Assembly: GCA_026388495.1 (NCBI GenBank)
Contig: JAPLJQ010000062.1
Span: 1 to 11,665, forward strand
DNA: 11,665 nucleotides
From: Deltaproteobacteria bacterium
GTDB lineage: Bacteria > Desulfobacterota > Syntrophia > Syntrophales > UBA2185
Reading direction: 5' to 3'
Shown here piece by piece: positions 1 through 6,945 of the stretch. A program made the translations under genes and the position numbers. The notes below the pieces were generated by a model. That model was not told the DNA's origin. It searched no databases and was given only the letters and a program-made list of their open reading frames with translations. Numbering within the stretch: position 1 is the stretch's first letter; the number at the start of each line of letters is the position of its first letter.

Positions 1-766
1 CCGGGTAGACCGCTCTGGATTTCTTTGTTGTGAGAACAATGCGTTGATCGGAACGGAGCCCCAGCGTTTTGTCCACTTTCTGAGAATTGAGGCGGCGGCA
101 CCGAAAATTGCTCTTGGCGCGAATCACGAAGAAGGCGGGAAAGAGATTGACGGCATAAAGCCTTGAAAAGTCTGTGTATCCACGATCCATGGCGATGACG
201 GCATCTTTTTCCAGCGGGAGGATATCCAGGATATTGACATCGTGTACTTTGCCGGTAGTCAGACTGATAAACGTCGGAATGGATCCCCGCAGATCGAGGA
301 AGGTGTGCATCTTGATGGCGGCTTTGGTCTTACGAAAATGCGCCCAAGGGAAAAGGGAAAGGTACAGATCGATGGTCGTTGAATCGAAAGCATAGAGAGA
401 ATAATCCAGATCGATCGCCAGTTCTTCGTTCTGATAGAGTTTTTTGGCAATGGAGATAAGATGATAGGCAAAGTCCTGATAAATTCGGTAATCTCGCTTC
501 TCGCCGGCATCGGCTATTGTGGATCTCGAAATCTGACCGCGGAATCCGACATGATAAAGCTTCTCGTGATGAGAGTTCAGACATGTTTCAATATCCCTCA
601 GACTTTCCCGGTACGTAAGCTGGGCATAGGCAAGGCAGAGAAACTGATTATAACAGGGAAACCTTCTGACCCGGTGATTGCCCTCGTATTTTTTAACGAA
701 TTTGTCAAACTCATAACGTGGCAGATGCTCCAGTACCTGTGCGAAAACCGTTTTCCCTGCATTCAT
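1..766 (-). CDS. IS4-family transposase, N-terminal part (runs off left edge)
   Basis: This frame is open from an ATG at 766 to the window edge, 255 codons without a stop, so the 3' end of the gene lies outside. It matches my recollection of IS4-type DDE transposases with an N-terminal DUF4372-like domain: an opening MNAGKTVFAQVL, then LTYRESLRDIE, LYHVGFRG, and the catalytic-core block AFDSTTIDLYLSLFPWAHFR. The first catalytic Asp is D128 (in AFDSTT) and the second is D194 (in AMDRGY). The downstream Y-R-E-K block with the catalytic Glu is not in the window. The protein would excise and insert its own element by cut-and-paste. A purine-rich ribosome site (GGGAGGG, 7 nt before the ATG) supports the start. 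There is no frameshift in the visible part, so it may be intact, but activity cannot be judged from half a gene. Confidence 0.88.
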   Translation of the reverse strand, partial: MNAGKTVFAQVLEHLPRYEFDKFVKKYEGNHRVRRFPCYNQFLCLAYAQLTYRESLRDIETCLNSHHEKLYHVGFRGQISRSTIADAGEKRDYRIYQDFAYHLISIAKKLYQNEELAIDLDYSLYAFDSTTIDLYLSLFPWAHFRKTKAAIKMHTFLDLRGSIPTFISLTTGKVHDVNILDILPLEKDAVIAMDRGYTDFSRLYAVNLFPAFFVIRAKSNFRCRRLNSQKVDKTLGLRSDQRIVLTTKKSRAVYP

Positions 767-905
767 CGGCAACCCTCCCTCCCATTATTGGGAAGAAGGT
801 ACAGACCTGAATGCGCAATGTAAATTCAAATCGGAAAAAATGAAAATGGCTCATTTGCTTTCCAATATCAACACATTACATGGTGGTCAGCTAACTTTAA
901 CCGGA
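1..905 (-). mobile_element. IS4-family insertion sequence, 5' end (partial)
   Basis: The transposase gene at the left edge implies an insertion sequence whose upstream terminus lies between its start (766) and the MITE-like repeat that begins near 948. The most likely terminus is the AACTTTAACCGGACAGCCGTG block around 893-913, because ends containing a GTCCGGTTAA-like string are, from memory, common in this IS group. The other end and the target duplication are outside the window, so the boundary is only a guess and could be 30-50 bases off. The 767-890 stretch would be the element's 5' untranslated region. Confidence 0.45.
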
Positions 906-947
906 CAGCCGTGACAATGGTTTATGAAATCAGGCATTGGTCATCGT

Positions 948-1078
948 GAAACTGTGTTGTAATTCTCTTTTTTGTCATTTCGAGTGAAACGAGAAATCTT
1001 AATGGCTAATAACATTAACATCTTAAGATTCCTCACATTCGTTCGGAATGACAATTTTCTTTATTGCGACACAGTCTC
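948..1078. repeat. Imperfect long inverted repeat, MITE-like hairpin element
   Basis: Left and right halves are reverse complements with scattered mismatches. Outer ends read GAAACTGTGTTG (948 on) and, reverse-complemented from 1078, GAGACTGTGTCG. Inner arms are GTCATTTCGAGTGAAACGAG (974 on) against GTCATTCCGAACGAATGTGA from the right side, then AATCTTA on both. The non-matching centre at about 1003-1021 would be the loop. The inner GTCATT(C/T)CGA...GAAATCTTA motif resembles a palindromic repeat I recall from many bacterial genomes, often in intergenic regions. It has no coding capacity, so any mobility would depend on a transposase supplied in trans. Calling it a MITE is inference; the dyad is seen directly. 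Confidence 0.75.
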
Positions 1079-1124
1079 CATGTGGGATCGGGGATTCTTT
1101 TTTCTAAGGGAGAAATTAAAGGTC

Positions 1125-1142
1125 AGTTCAACGCGTTGAACT
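1125..1142. repeat. Perfect 18-bp palindrome
   Basis: AGTTCAACG followed by CGTTGAACT is a gapless perfect dyad, and the symmetry stops at the next base on each side. It lies about 130 bases past the purF stop, beside an AT-rich tract. It could be a protein-binding site or part of a mobile-element end. It is a poor intrinsic terminator because it has no loop and no following T run. No function is assigned. Confidence 0.55.
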
Positions 1143-1275
1143 AATATATCTATTTGATATTATTGATATACTAACGAATCCGTCGATCGTTTTCATGAAC
1201 ATATTTTGCAGGGAGAATCTACCGGGGCGGCGCATTGCAGGAGATTGCCGAACTCACGCGGATTGTGATGCCTTT

Positions 1276-2745
1276 TCAGACCTTTTTTGTTTCAAAGCAG
1301 AGCTTTTGGAGATCTTCCGGAGGAGACAAGGGGTAATCTCCCGTATAACAGGCAAGGCAAAAACTGTTCGGGTCCATGTTCGTCGCTTCGACCATACCCT
1401 TAAGCGAGAGGTAGTGCAGACCATCAAGTCCGATGAACCGGGCGACGGCTGCCACATCCTCCTTCTGTGCCGCCACAAGCTCACCCTTGGATGAGAAATC
1501 AATTCCATAAGGACAGGGATAGCGGGTGGGGGGGCAGCTTACGACCATATGAATCTCCTTCAGACCGCACTCGCGGAGGCTGCGGACCCGGTTGCGGCTC
1601 GTTGTCCCTCTGATGATGGAATCTTCAACAATCAAAACCTTTTTCCCGCAAAGAAGCGGCTTTACGGGGTTCAACTTGACGCGAACACCAAAATCCCTCA
1701 TGGGCTGGGTGGGCTGGATGAACGTCCGCCCCACGTAATGGTTGCGGATCATGCCCATCTCAAAGGGGATACCGCTCTCCTCCGCATATCCCAGGGCTGC
1801 GTAGTTGCCCGAATCGGGGAAGGGCATGACGAGATCAACTTCCGGGCAGTATTCCCTCGCAAGCTGGTGGCCAAGGCGCTTCCGGCACATATATACATTT
1901 TCACCGAAAATATGGCTGTCAGGGCGGGCAAAATAGATGAGTTCAAAGATACAATGGGCAGGCTTCACAATGGGAAAGGGTTTGATGCTTTTCAATCCCG
2001 ACTGGTCAATGATGATAATCTCGCCGGGTTCGACATCCCGAAGATACCGGGCGCCGACCAGGTCGAAGGCGCAGGTTTCGGAGGCAACGACCCACCCGCC
2101 ATTAAGGCTGGCAAGGGCAAGGGGACGAAATCCCCGGGGGTCGCGCGCGGCAATGACCTTGTCCCGTGTAAGCATGACAAGGCTGTATGCGCCTTGGACT
2201 TTTGAAAGAGCCTCTGTAAGGGCTTTTTCAATACCGTTTTTCAAATGCCGGGCCATGAGATGGACAATCACTTCGCTGTCCATCGTCGACTGAAAGATGG
2301 AACCATGATCCTCAAGCTCGGATCGTAACGCCAGGGCATTGATCAGGTTTCCATTGTGCCCCAGGGCATAATATTCATCGCCGTGATGAACCAGAAAAGG
2401 CTGGGCATTGGAAAGAACAGAGGAACCTGTCGTCGAATATCGGACATGGCCGATGGCCATATGACCGGGAAGCGTTGACAGCATATCCTCACGGAACACT
2501 TCAGAGGCCAGCCCCATGCCCTTATGTCCCCACATCTGACAGCCGTCCGACGTGTTGATGCCGGCGCTTTCCTGTCCGCGATGCTGGAGGGCGAAAAGGC
2601 CAAAGAAGGCAGCACGCGCCGCTTCCTCACTTCCGTACACGGCAAAAACACCGCATTCTTCCCTGGGTTTGTCAAAATGGGAACCGGTTATTTCTTCGCG
2701 CTCCCATTCATCCGTTTTTTCATATTGATCAATGTCTGACATCAT
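1276..2745 (-). CDS. purF: Amidophosphoribosyltransferase (PurF), Fe-S type
   Basis: PurF catalyses the first committed step of purine synthesis in the cytoplasm: PRPP + glutamine to 5-phosphoribosylamine + glutamate. With the start at 2745 it has 489 residues. An N-terminal Ntn glutaminase domain begins at C31 (EECGVFAVYG), which would become the N-terminal nucleophile after propeptide removal. The QHRGQESAGI, RYSTTG and GHNGNL motifs follow. The C-terminal phosphoribosyltransferase domain has the PRPP loop VLIVEDSIIRGTT (370-382). C265, C411, C463 and C466 fit the four [4Fe-4S] ligands of the Bacillus subtilis-type enzyme. The start is chosen because its ATG overlaps the carB stop (ATGA), with GGAGAGGG just upstream; a start at 2799 would add 18 unlike residues. 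The 30-residue acidic propeptide is unusually long. PurF is probably translationally coupled to carB. Confidence 0.96.
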   Translation of the reverse strand: MMSDIDQYEKTDEWEREEITGSHFDKPREECGVFAVYGSEEAARAAFFGLFALQHRGQESAGINTSDGCQMWGHKGMGLASEVFREDMLSTLPGHMAIGHVRYSTTGSSVLSNAQPFLVHHGDEYYALGHNGNLINALALRSELEDHGSIFQSTMDSEVIVHLMARHLKNGIEKALTEALSKVQGAYSLVMLTRDKVIAARDPRGFRPLALASLNGGWVVASETCAFDLVGARYLRDVEPGEIIIIDQSGLKSIKPFPIVKPAHCIFELIYFARPDSHIFGENVYMCRKRLGHQLAREYCPEVDLVMPFPDSGNYAALGYAEESGIPFEMGMIRNHYVGRTFIQPTQPMRDFGVRVKLNPVKPLLCGKKVLIVEDSIIRGTTSRNRVRSLRECGLKEIHMVVSCPPTRYPCPYGIDFSSKGELVAAQKEDVAAVARFIGLDGLHYLSLKGMVEATNMDPNSFCLACYTGDYPLSPPEDLQKLCFETKKV

Positions 2746-5700
2746 GTTTCCCTCTCCATTGCCTTTGCGTGGTAATCCTGAAGCGCAAAGACGTCCCACT
2801 TTTCCTTCTTCATCGTCATCAGGGCTTCGCTCAGGGCTCTGGCGCCCGCAAGGGTCGTCGTGTAAAGCACATTATAGACGAGGGCGCCCCGGCGGATGTG
2901 ATAGGCGTCGAGGGTCGATTTTCGTCCCACGCTCGTGTTGATGACCACCTGTATCTCGCCGTTTTTAATCCGGTCCACGACGTGGGGACGTCCCTCGCTG
3001 ACCTTGAGAATGACCTCTGCCTCGATATGATGCTTCTTCAAGTGAGCCGCCGTGCCCCGGGTTGCCATGAGATGAAAGCCCATATCCTGGAACAAACCGG
3101 AAATCGGTACAATCTTATCTTTATGAACATCATGGACGCTTATAAAGACACCCCCCTCAAGAGGCAAATGAAAGCCGGCCGCCATCTGTGATTTGGCAAA
3201 GGCCATCCCGAAAGAATGATCAATACCCATGACCTCGCCGGTGGACTTCATTTCCGGTCCCAGAAGGACATCCACATTCGGGAAGCGGTTAAACGGGAAA
3301 ACCGCTTCTTTTACGGAGATATGCACCGGCCATAGGGTTTCAGTAAACCCCAGTTCTTTCAGGGACCGCCCCAGCATAATCTTGGTTGCCAGTTTTGCCA
3401 GGGGTACGCCGATGGCCTTGCTGACAAAGGGAATCGTCCGGGACGCCCGTGGATTGACCTCCAGAACATACAGCAGCCCGTCTTTGACGGCATACTGGAT
3501 GTTCATGAGACCTACCACGCCCAGTTCCCTGGCAATCATTTTCGTCTGTTTCTCAATGGTATCGAGCAGTTCCTGTGAAAACGTGATGGGCGGCAATACG
3601 CAGGCGCTGTCTCCCGAGTGGATGCCCGCTTCCTCAATATGCTCCATGATTCCGCCGATCACGGTCTGTGTGCCGTCACTGATGGCATCCACGTCGACTT
3701 CAATGGCATCCTCCAGAAATTTGTCGATGAGAATGGGATGGTCGGGAGAGACGAGCAGAGCTTTTTCCATAAACTGGCTCAACGTCTCGGAATCATAGAC
3801 GATCTCCATGGACCGTCCCCCGAGGACATAAGAAGGTCTGACCAGGACAGGATAACCGATCCGCCGGGCCGCATCAATGGCTCCCGGGATATCTGTCGCC
3901 GTGTCGTTATCGGGTTGCCGGAGGTTCAGACGCTGTATGATCTCCTGGAACCGCTCCCGGTTCTCCGCGCGATCGATGGCATCCGGCGATGTTCCCAGAA
4001 TCGGCGCTCCTGCCGCCTCAAGGCCACGGGCAAGATTCAGGGGCGTCTGGCCGCCGAACTGAACGATCACCCCGACGGGGTTTTCCGTCTTCAGAATATG
4101 CAGAACGTCTTCCAGGGTTACGGGTTCGAAGAACAGTTTGTCCGATGTGTCGTAGTCGGTGCTGACGGTCTCCGGGTTGGAATTCACCATGATGCTTTCA
4201 TACCCCTCTTCCCGGAGGGCGAAAGAGGCGTGTACACAGCAGTAATCAAATTCAATGCCCTGGCCAATGCGGTTCGGGCCTCCACCAAGAATCACCACTT
4301 TCGGCTTTAAAGTAGGTCTCGCTTCATCCTCGATTTCGTACGTTGAATAATAGTAAGGCGTATAGGCTTCGAATTCTGCCGCACAGGTGTCGACAAGCTT
4401 GTAAACGGGCAGCACGTTTTCCCGGAATCGCCACTGCCGGATTTCCGCCTCGGAAGACTTCCAGATTTCCCCCAGTCGCCGGTCGGAGAATCCTAATTGC
4501 TTGGCTTCCATCAACATCTCAACGGAAGGAACCGTCGTTTCCAGAACTTTCTCCGCCTCAACAATCGTGCCGATCTGATGGAGAAACCAGGGATCGATTT
4601 GGGTCAGGCGGGCAATCTCTTCCAATGCCATGCCGTGATGAAAGGCAGCGGCGATGTAAAATAATCTCAGAGAGTTCGGCGTCCTCAATTTGGGGGACAG
4701 GAACGCCACGGGGTTTTGGACATCCGCCGGCAGGACCTCATGCAACCCGTATCGTCCGATCTCCAGTGATCGCACGGCCTTCTGCAGCGCTTCCTTGAAG
4801 GTGCGGCCGATGGCCATGGTCTCCCCCACGGATTTCATGGACGTCGTCAGAAAATCTTCCGTTTCCGGGAACTTTTCAAATGTCCAGCGGGGAATTTTCA
4901 CTACACAGTAATCGATGGTCGGTTCAAAGGAAGCCATCGTTTCCCGTGTGATATCGTTGGGAATCTCATCCAGGGTATAACCAACGGCAAGCTTCGCGGC
5001 AATCTTTGCAATGGGAAATCCCGTCGCCTTGGATGCAAGGGCGGAAGACCGGGACACCCGGGGATTCATCTCGATGACAACCATCTCCCCCGTGCCGGGA
5101 TGCACGGCAAATTGGACGTTCGATCCCCCCGTTTCCACGCCGATTTCGCGCATAATGGCAATGGATGCGTCGCGCATGCGCTGGTATTCCACATCGGTAA
5201 GAGTCTGGGCAGGGGCAACTGTGATGGATTCGCCGGTATGGACGCCCATGGGATCAAAATTCTCTATGGAACAGATGATGACGACATTATCCGCCCGGTC
5301 CCGCATGACTTCCAGTTCATATTCCTTCCAGCCCAGGATAGACTCTTCAAGCATGATTTCATGAATCATGCTGGCTTCCAACCCGGCTTTTGCGACGTCT
5401 TCAAGCTCCTCACGGTTATAGGCGACCCCGCTTCCCGTTCCGCCAAGGGTAAATGAGGCACGAATAATAACGGGAAACCCGATGTCTGCCGCAACGGTCA
5501 GCGCTTCATCCATGTTTTTGGCGAATCCGCTGCGGGGGACCCGCAATCCGATTCGCTTCATGGCGTCCCGGAATTTTTCGCGATCTTCCGCCTTATGGAT
5601 CACGTCGAGAGACGCCCCGATCATTTCCACGCCGTAACGTTCCAGAACGCCGCTTTCCGCAACGGCGACGGCCGTATTCAGACCCGTCTGCCCGCCCAGG

Positions 5701-5966
5701 GTGGGAAGAAGGGCGTCGGGCCGCTCTTTCACGATGATTTTTGCAACCGCTTCCGGTGTGATCGGCTCGATATACGTCCGGTCCGCCGTCTCGGGGTCCG
5801 TCATGATCGTCGCCGGATTGCTGTTGATCAGAACGACCTGATACCCCTCTTCCCTCAGAGCCTTGCAGGCCTGGGTGCCGGAATAGTCGAATTCGCAGGC
5901 CTGGCTGATGATGATGGGGCCGGAACCGATAATCAATATTTTTTTCAGGTCGTTTCTTCTCGGCAT
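2742..5966 (-). CDS. carB: Carbamoyl-phosphate synthase large subunit (CarB)
   Basis: CarB takes ammonia channelled from CarA and, with bicarbonate and two ATP, makes carbamoyl phosphate for pyrimidine and arginine synthesis. Its 1074 residues nearly equal the E. coli length (1073). The order is a carboxyphosphate ATP-grasp half (about 1-400, with R129, E299 and N301 in IEMNPR), an oligomerisation segment (about 400-550), a carbamoyl-phosphate ATP-grasp half (about 555-935, with E836 and N838 in LEVNPR), and an MGS-like allosteric domain (about 940-1074). The allosteric residues align with E. coli T974, T977, K993 and N1015 as T969, T972, K988 and N1010; E. coli T1017 is S1012 here. The start MPRRNDLKKILIIGSG aligns with the E. 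coli N-terminus, yet no good Shine-Dalgarno precedes it, only an AAAAGAT tract. It overlaps purF by 4 bases. Its partner carA lies about 2.6 kb upstream, separated by guaA and a toxin-antitoxin pair. Confidence 0.98.
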   Translation of the reverse strand: MPRRNDLKKILIIGSGPIIISQACEFDYSGTQACKALREEGYQVVLINSNPATIMTDPETADRTYIEPITPEAVAKIIVKERPDALLPTLGGQTGLNTAVAVAESGVLERYGVEMIGASLDVIHKAEDREKFRDAMKRIGLRVPRSGFAKNMDEALTVAADIGFPVIIRASFTLGGTGSGVAYNREELEDVAKAGLEASMIHEIMLEESILGWKEYELEVMRDRADNVVIICSIENFDPMGVHTGESITVAPAQTLTDVEYQRMRDASIAIMREIGVETGGSNVQFAVHPGTGEMVVIEMNPRVSRSSALASKATGFPIAKIAAKLAVGYTLDEIPNDITRETMASFEPTIDYCVVKIPRWTFEKFPETEDFLTTSMKSVGETMAIGRTFKEALQKAVRSLEIGRYGLHEVLPADVQNPVAFLSPKLRTPNSLRLFYIAAAFHHGMALEEIARLTQIDPWFLHQIGTIVEAEKVLETTVPSVEMLMEAKQLGFSDRRLGEIWKSSEAEIRQWRFRENVLPVYKLVDTCAAEFEAYTPYYYSTYEIEDEARPTLKPKVVILGGGPNRIGQGIEFDYCCVHASFALREEGYESIMVNSNPETVSTDYDTSDKLFFEPVTLEDVLHILKTENPVGVIVQFGGQTPLNLARGLEAAGAPILGTSPDAIDRAENRERFQEIIQRLNLRQPDNDTATDIPGAIDAARRIGYPVLVRPSYVLGGRSMEIVYDSETLSQFMEKALLVSPDHPILIDKFLEDAIEVDVDAISDGTQTVIGGIMEHIEEAGIHSGDSACVLPPITFSQELLDTIEKQTKMIARELGVVGLMNIQYAVKDGLLYVLEVNPRASRTIPFVSKAIGVPLAKLATKIMLGRSLKELGFTETLWPVHISVKEAVFPFNRFPNVDVLLGPEMKSTGEVMGIDHSFGMAFAKSQMAAGFHLPLEGGVFISVHDVHKDKIVPISGLFQDMGFHLMATRGTAAHLKKHHIEAEVILKVSEGRPHVVDRIKNGEIQVVINTSVGRKSTLDAYHIRRGALVYNVLYTTTLAGARALSEALMTMKKEKWDVFALQDYHAKAMERET
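2750..2757 (-). promoter_or_regulatory. Ribosome binding site of purF inside the carB tail
   Basis: GGAGAGGG on the minus strand lies 4 nt before the ATG at 2745 and within the last codons of carB. With the ATGA overlap it decides the purF start and points to translational coupling. A second in-frame ATG at 2742 is possible but is spaced less well. Confidence 0.75.
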
Positions 5967-6303
5967 ATCTTTTATATTTCTAATTACTTATTGCAGTGCA
6001 GACGAATATTAATCATTTGCAGTTTTATTGTTGCTTCCAATTCTGCAAGTTTTTAGTCGAGATTTTTTTGAATTTTTTATAGCGAACTTGTTTATTTAGC
6101 CTATTGGCATTCGTATCTTGTCCATATATATGTCTGAATAAACCCTCCAATTCACATATTTCGTCAAATTACTTTCTACTTTCTAACCATTCCTATGTGG
6201 ACAGGACCCTGAGCCACAGATTGAAGATTTTTCCGGGCACCATGCCACCGCAGCGACCGCTGGGGTACATGTCTGAGCGCCGGAGGCGCGAGTCGCTCCT
6301 GTC
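5967..6303. other. Non-coding leader between toxin gene and carB
   Basis: These 337 bases carry no plausible gene. Two parts differ sharply in composition: about 6200-6303 is GC-rich and full of small stem-loops, and about 5967-6195 is strongly AT-rich and leads into carB. Within the AT-rich part, TTGCAG and CTGCAA form a 6-bp inverted repeat about 20 bases apart, on the minus strand some 60-90 bases before carB. I cannot pick one convincing -35/-10 pair, but a promoter for carB-purF is expected here given the distance from guaA. No PyrR-type attenuator or known riboswitch was recognised. Confidence 0.55.
6237..6289. repeat. Cluster of three short GC-rich stem-loops
   Basis: Just past the toxin stop are GCGCC-GGA-GGCGC (6277-6289, 5-bp stem, 3-base loop), CAGCG-AC-CGCTG (6251-6262, 5-bp stem) and GGCA-CCA-TGCC (6237-6247, 4-bp stem). 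None is followed by a T run on either strand, so these are not textbook intrinsic terminators. They could be REP-like repeats, weak transcript-end structures or remnants of a larger element. The stems are seen directly; the role is open. Confidence 0.45.
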
Positions 6304-6615
6304 TCAAATATCGAGGGCAAATCGGATTGCACGCCCAACTTCAACCATTTTTTGCAGAGGCAGGAATGTGATCAATGACCCGATCTTCCTCTTTGAAACA
6401 GTCTGCAAGTGGTCGCAGTTGACAACACAATCCTGGGGCATGCCGTCAGCTTTCGAGAGAAATACCTCAGAGGGTATATTACGGATAGTAGTTGTAATGG
6501 GAGCGATGGTTACTTCTCCAAGATATTCCAACACAGAATCGCGGGTCAGGATTAGAACCGGCCGTTTCTTATCCGGCGGTGTGAACTTGTACCAGCGTAC
6601 TTCACTGTGTTTCAT
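6304..6615 (-). CDS. MazF/PemK-family toxin (type II toxin-antitoxin)
   Basis: This 103-residue protein looks like a MazF/PemK-type endoribonuclease, a family that cleaves mRNA and halts growth when not bound by its antitoxin. Visible family features are the N-terminal strand KKRPVLILTRD (16-26), the VTIAPITTTIR segment (35-45) with R45 as candidate catalytic arginine, PSEV (48-51), and DCVVNCDHLQTVSK (62-75) leading into a helix near the C-terminus. It is a little short, and the N-terminal loop (EVRWYKFTPPD) is more compact than in classical MazF. The ATG overlaps the antitoxin TGA (ATGA), with GGAGG 4 nt upstream, so translation is probably coupled and antitoxin-first. Cleavage specificity cannot be read from the sequence. 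I give no symbol because mazF and pemK are used loosely here. Confidence 0.88.
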   Translation of the reverse strand: MKHSEVRWYKFTPPDKKRPVLILTRDSVLEYLGEVTIAPITTTIRNIPSEVFLSKADGMPQDCVVNCDHLQTVSKRKIGSLITFLPLQKMVEVGRAIRFALDI

Positions 6616-6845
6616 TCATCCTCCCAAGACTGCTCCGTTTCCCAAACCGAAAACTCATCGGAGGCAACCGGGTACTGCTCGTACCCCCGGCGATGCTTGC
6701 GTTCCAGTTGCTCGATGCTGTAGCGCGCAAGGGCATCACGAAGCGCCTTCCTTGCAAAAGCGGAACGAGTTGTCTGGAGTTCCTTTGAAACGCGATCCAC
6801 CGCTGTGACAAGATCATCATCAAGGGTCATCTGAATGGTTCTCAT
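6612..6845 (-). CDS. Ribbon-helix-helix antitoxin
   Basis: This 77-residue protein has an N-terminal ribbon-helix-helix DNA-binding fold of the CopG/Arc type: the strand MRTIQMTLDDDL (1-12), helix A around 12-24, a turn at TTRSA (25-29), and helix B around 29-42 (FARKALRDALARY). The charged C-terminal tail (about 45-77, ending WETEQSWEDE) is the sort of flexible segment that covers the toxin active site. It is encoded directly before the MazF-like toxin with a 4-base overlap, the usual type II layout. GAGGTG 5-6 nt before the ATG supports the start. The dimer would be expected to repress its own operon through the dyad at 6859-6892. Confidence 0.88.
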   Translation of the reverse strand: MRTIQMTLDDDLVTAVDRVSKELQTTRSAFARKALRDALARYSIEQLERKHRRGYEQYPVASDEFSVWETEQSWEDE

Positions 6846-6858
6846 ATCGCACCTCTAT

Positions 6859-6892
6859 AATGTGGCTTTTTATAGCTATATTAATCCACATT
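6859..6892. promoter_or_regulatory. Concentric dyad operator over the TA promoter
   Basis: Outer arms AATGTGG (6859-6865) and CCACATT (6886-6892) are perfect 7-bp inverted repeats. They are exactly concentric with the inner 10-bp palindrome TATAGCTATA (6871-6880), both centred between 6875 and 6876. The -10 element lies inside the dyad, so a bound repressor would block RNA polymerase. That is the expected arrangement for autorepression by a ribbon-helix-helix antitoxin, alone or with toxin. The symmetry is seen directly; the bound protein is inferred. Confidence 0.7.
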
Positions 6893-6906
6893 GCAGACTA
6901 TGTCAA
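6878..6906 (-). promoter_or_regulatory. Sigma70-type promoter of the toxin-antitoxin operon
   Basis: On the minus strand a perfect -35 TTGACA (6906-6901) is followed after exactly 17 bases by TAATAT (6883-6878), one mismatch from the consensus -10. Transcription would begin about 25 bases before the antitoxin start. It lies just past the guaA stop, so the module does not need read-through from guaA. This is the best promoter in the window. Confidence 0.8.
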
Positions 6907-6945
6907 ACCGACTTTTTTCGGCCAACTACTGTTTATATACTCCCT

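Larger units (their letters stand above)
767..1275. other. Non-coding stretch between purF 3' end and transposase
   Basis: About 500 bases without a plausible gene on either strand. It holds the 5' margin of the insertion sequence, the hairpin repeat at 948-1078, the palindrome at 1125-1142, and a very AT-rich tract at about 1141-1180. I see no clear intrinsic terminator after the purF stop: no GC stem followed by a T run on the minus strand. Mobile-element footprints at the end of the purF transcription unit suggest this is an insertion-tolerant junction. Confidence 0.7.

Noticed and set aside
2746..2799. Upstream extension of purF to an ATG at 2799
   Set aside because: The extra 18 residues lie wholly inside carB and have no family match, whereas the ATG at 2745 has a ribosome site and the ATGA overlap.
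6104..6808. Plus-strand open frame of 234 codons across the TA region
   Set aside because: It runs antisense to the MazF and RHH genes, has Arg/Pro/Ser-rich content with no recognisable domain, and has no ribosome site. It is a shadow of the minus-strand genes.
6908..6921. CCGA/TCGG stem with an A/T-rich loop after guaA as a terminator
   Set aside because: The stem has only 4 bp and no T run follows on the minus strand; it directly precedes the TA -35 box.
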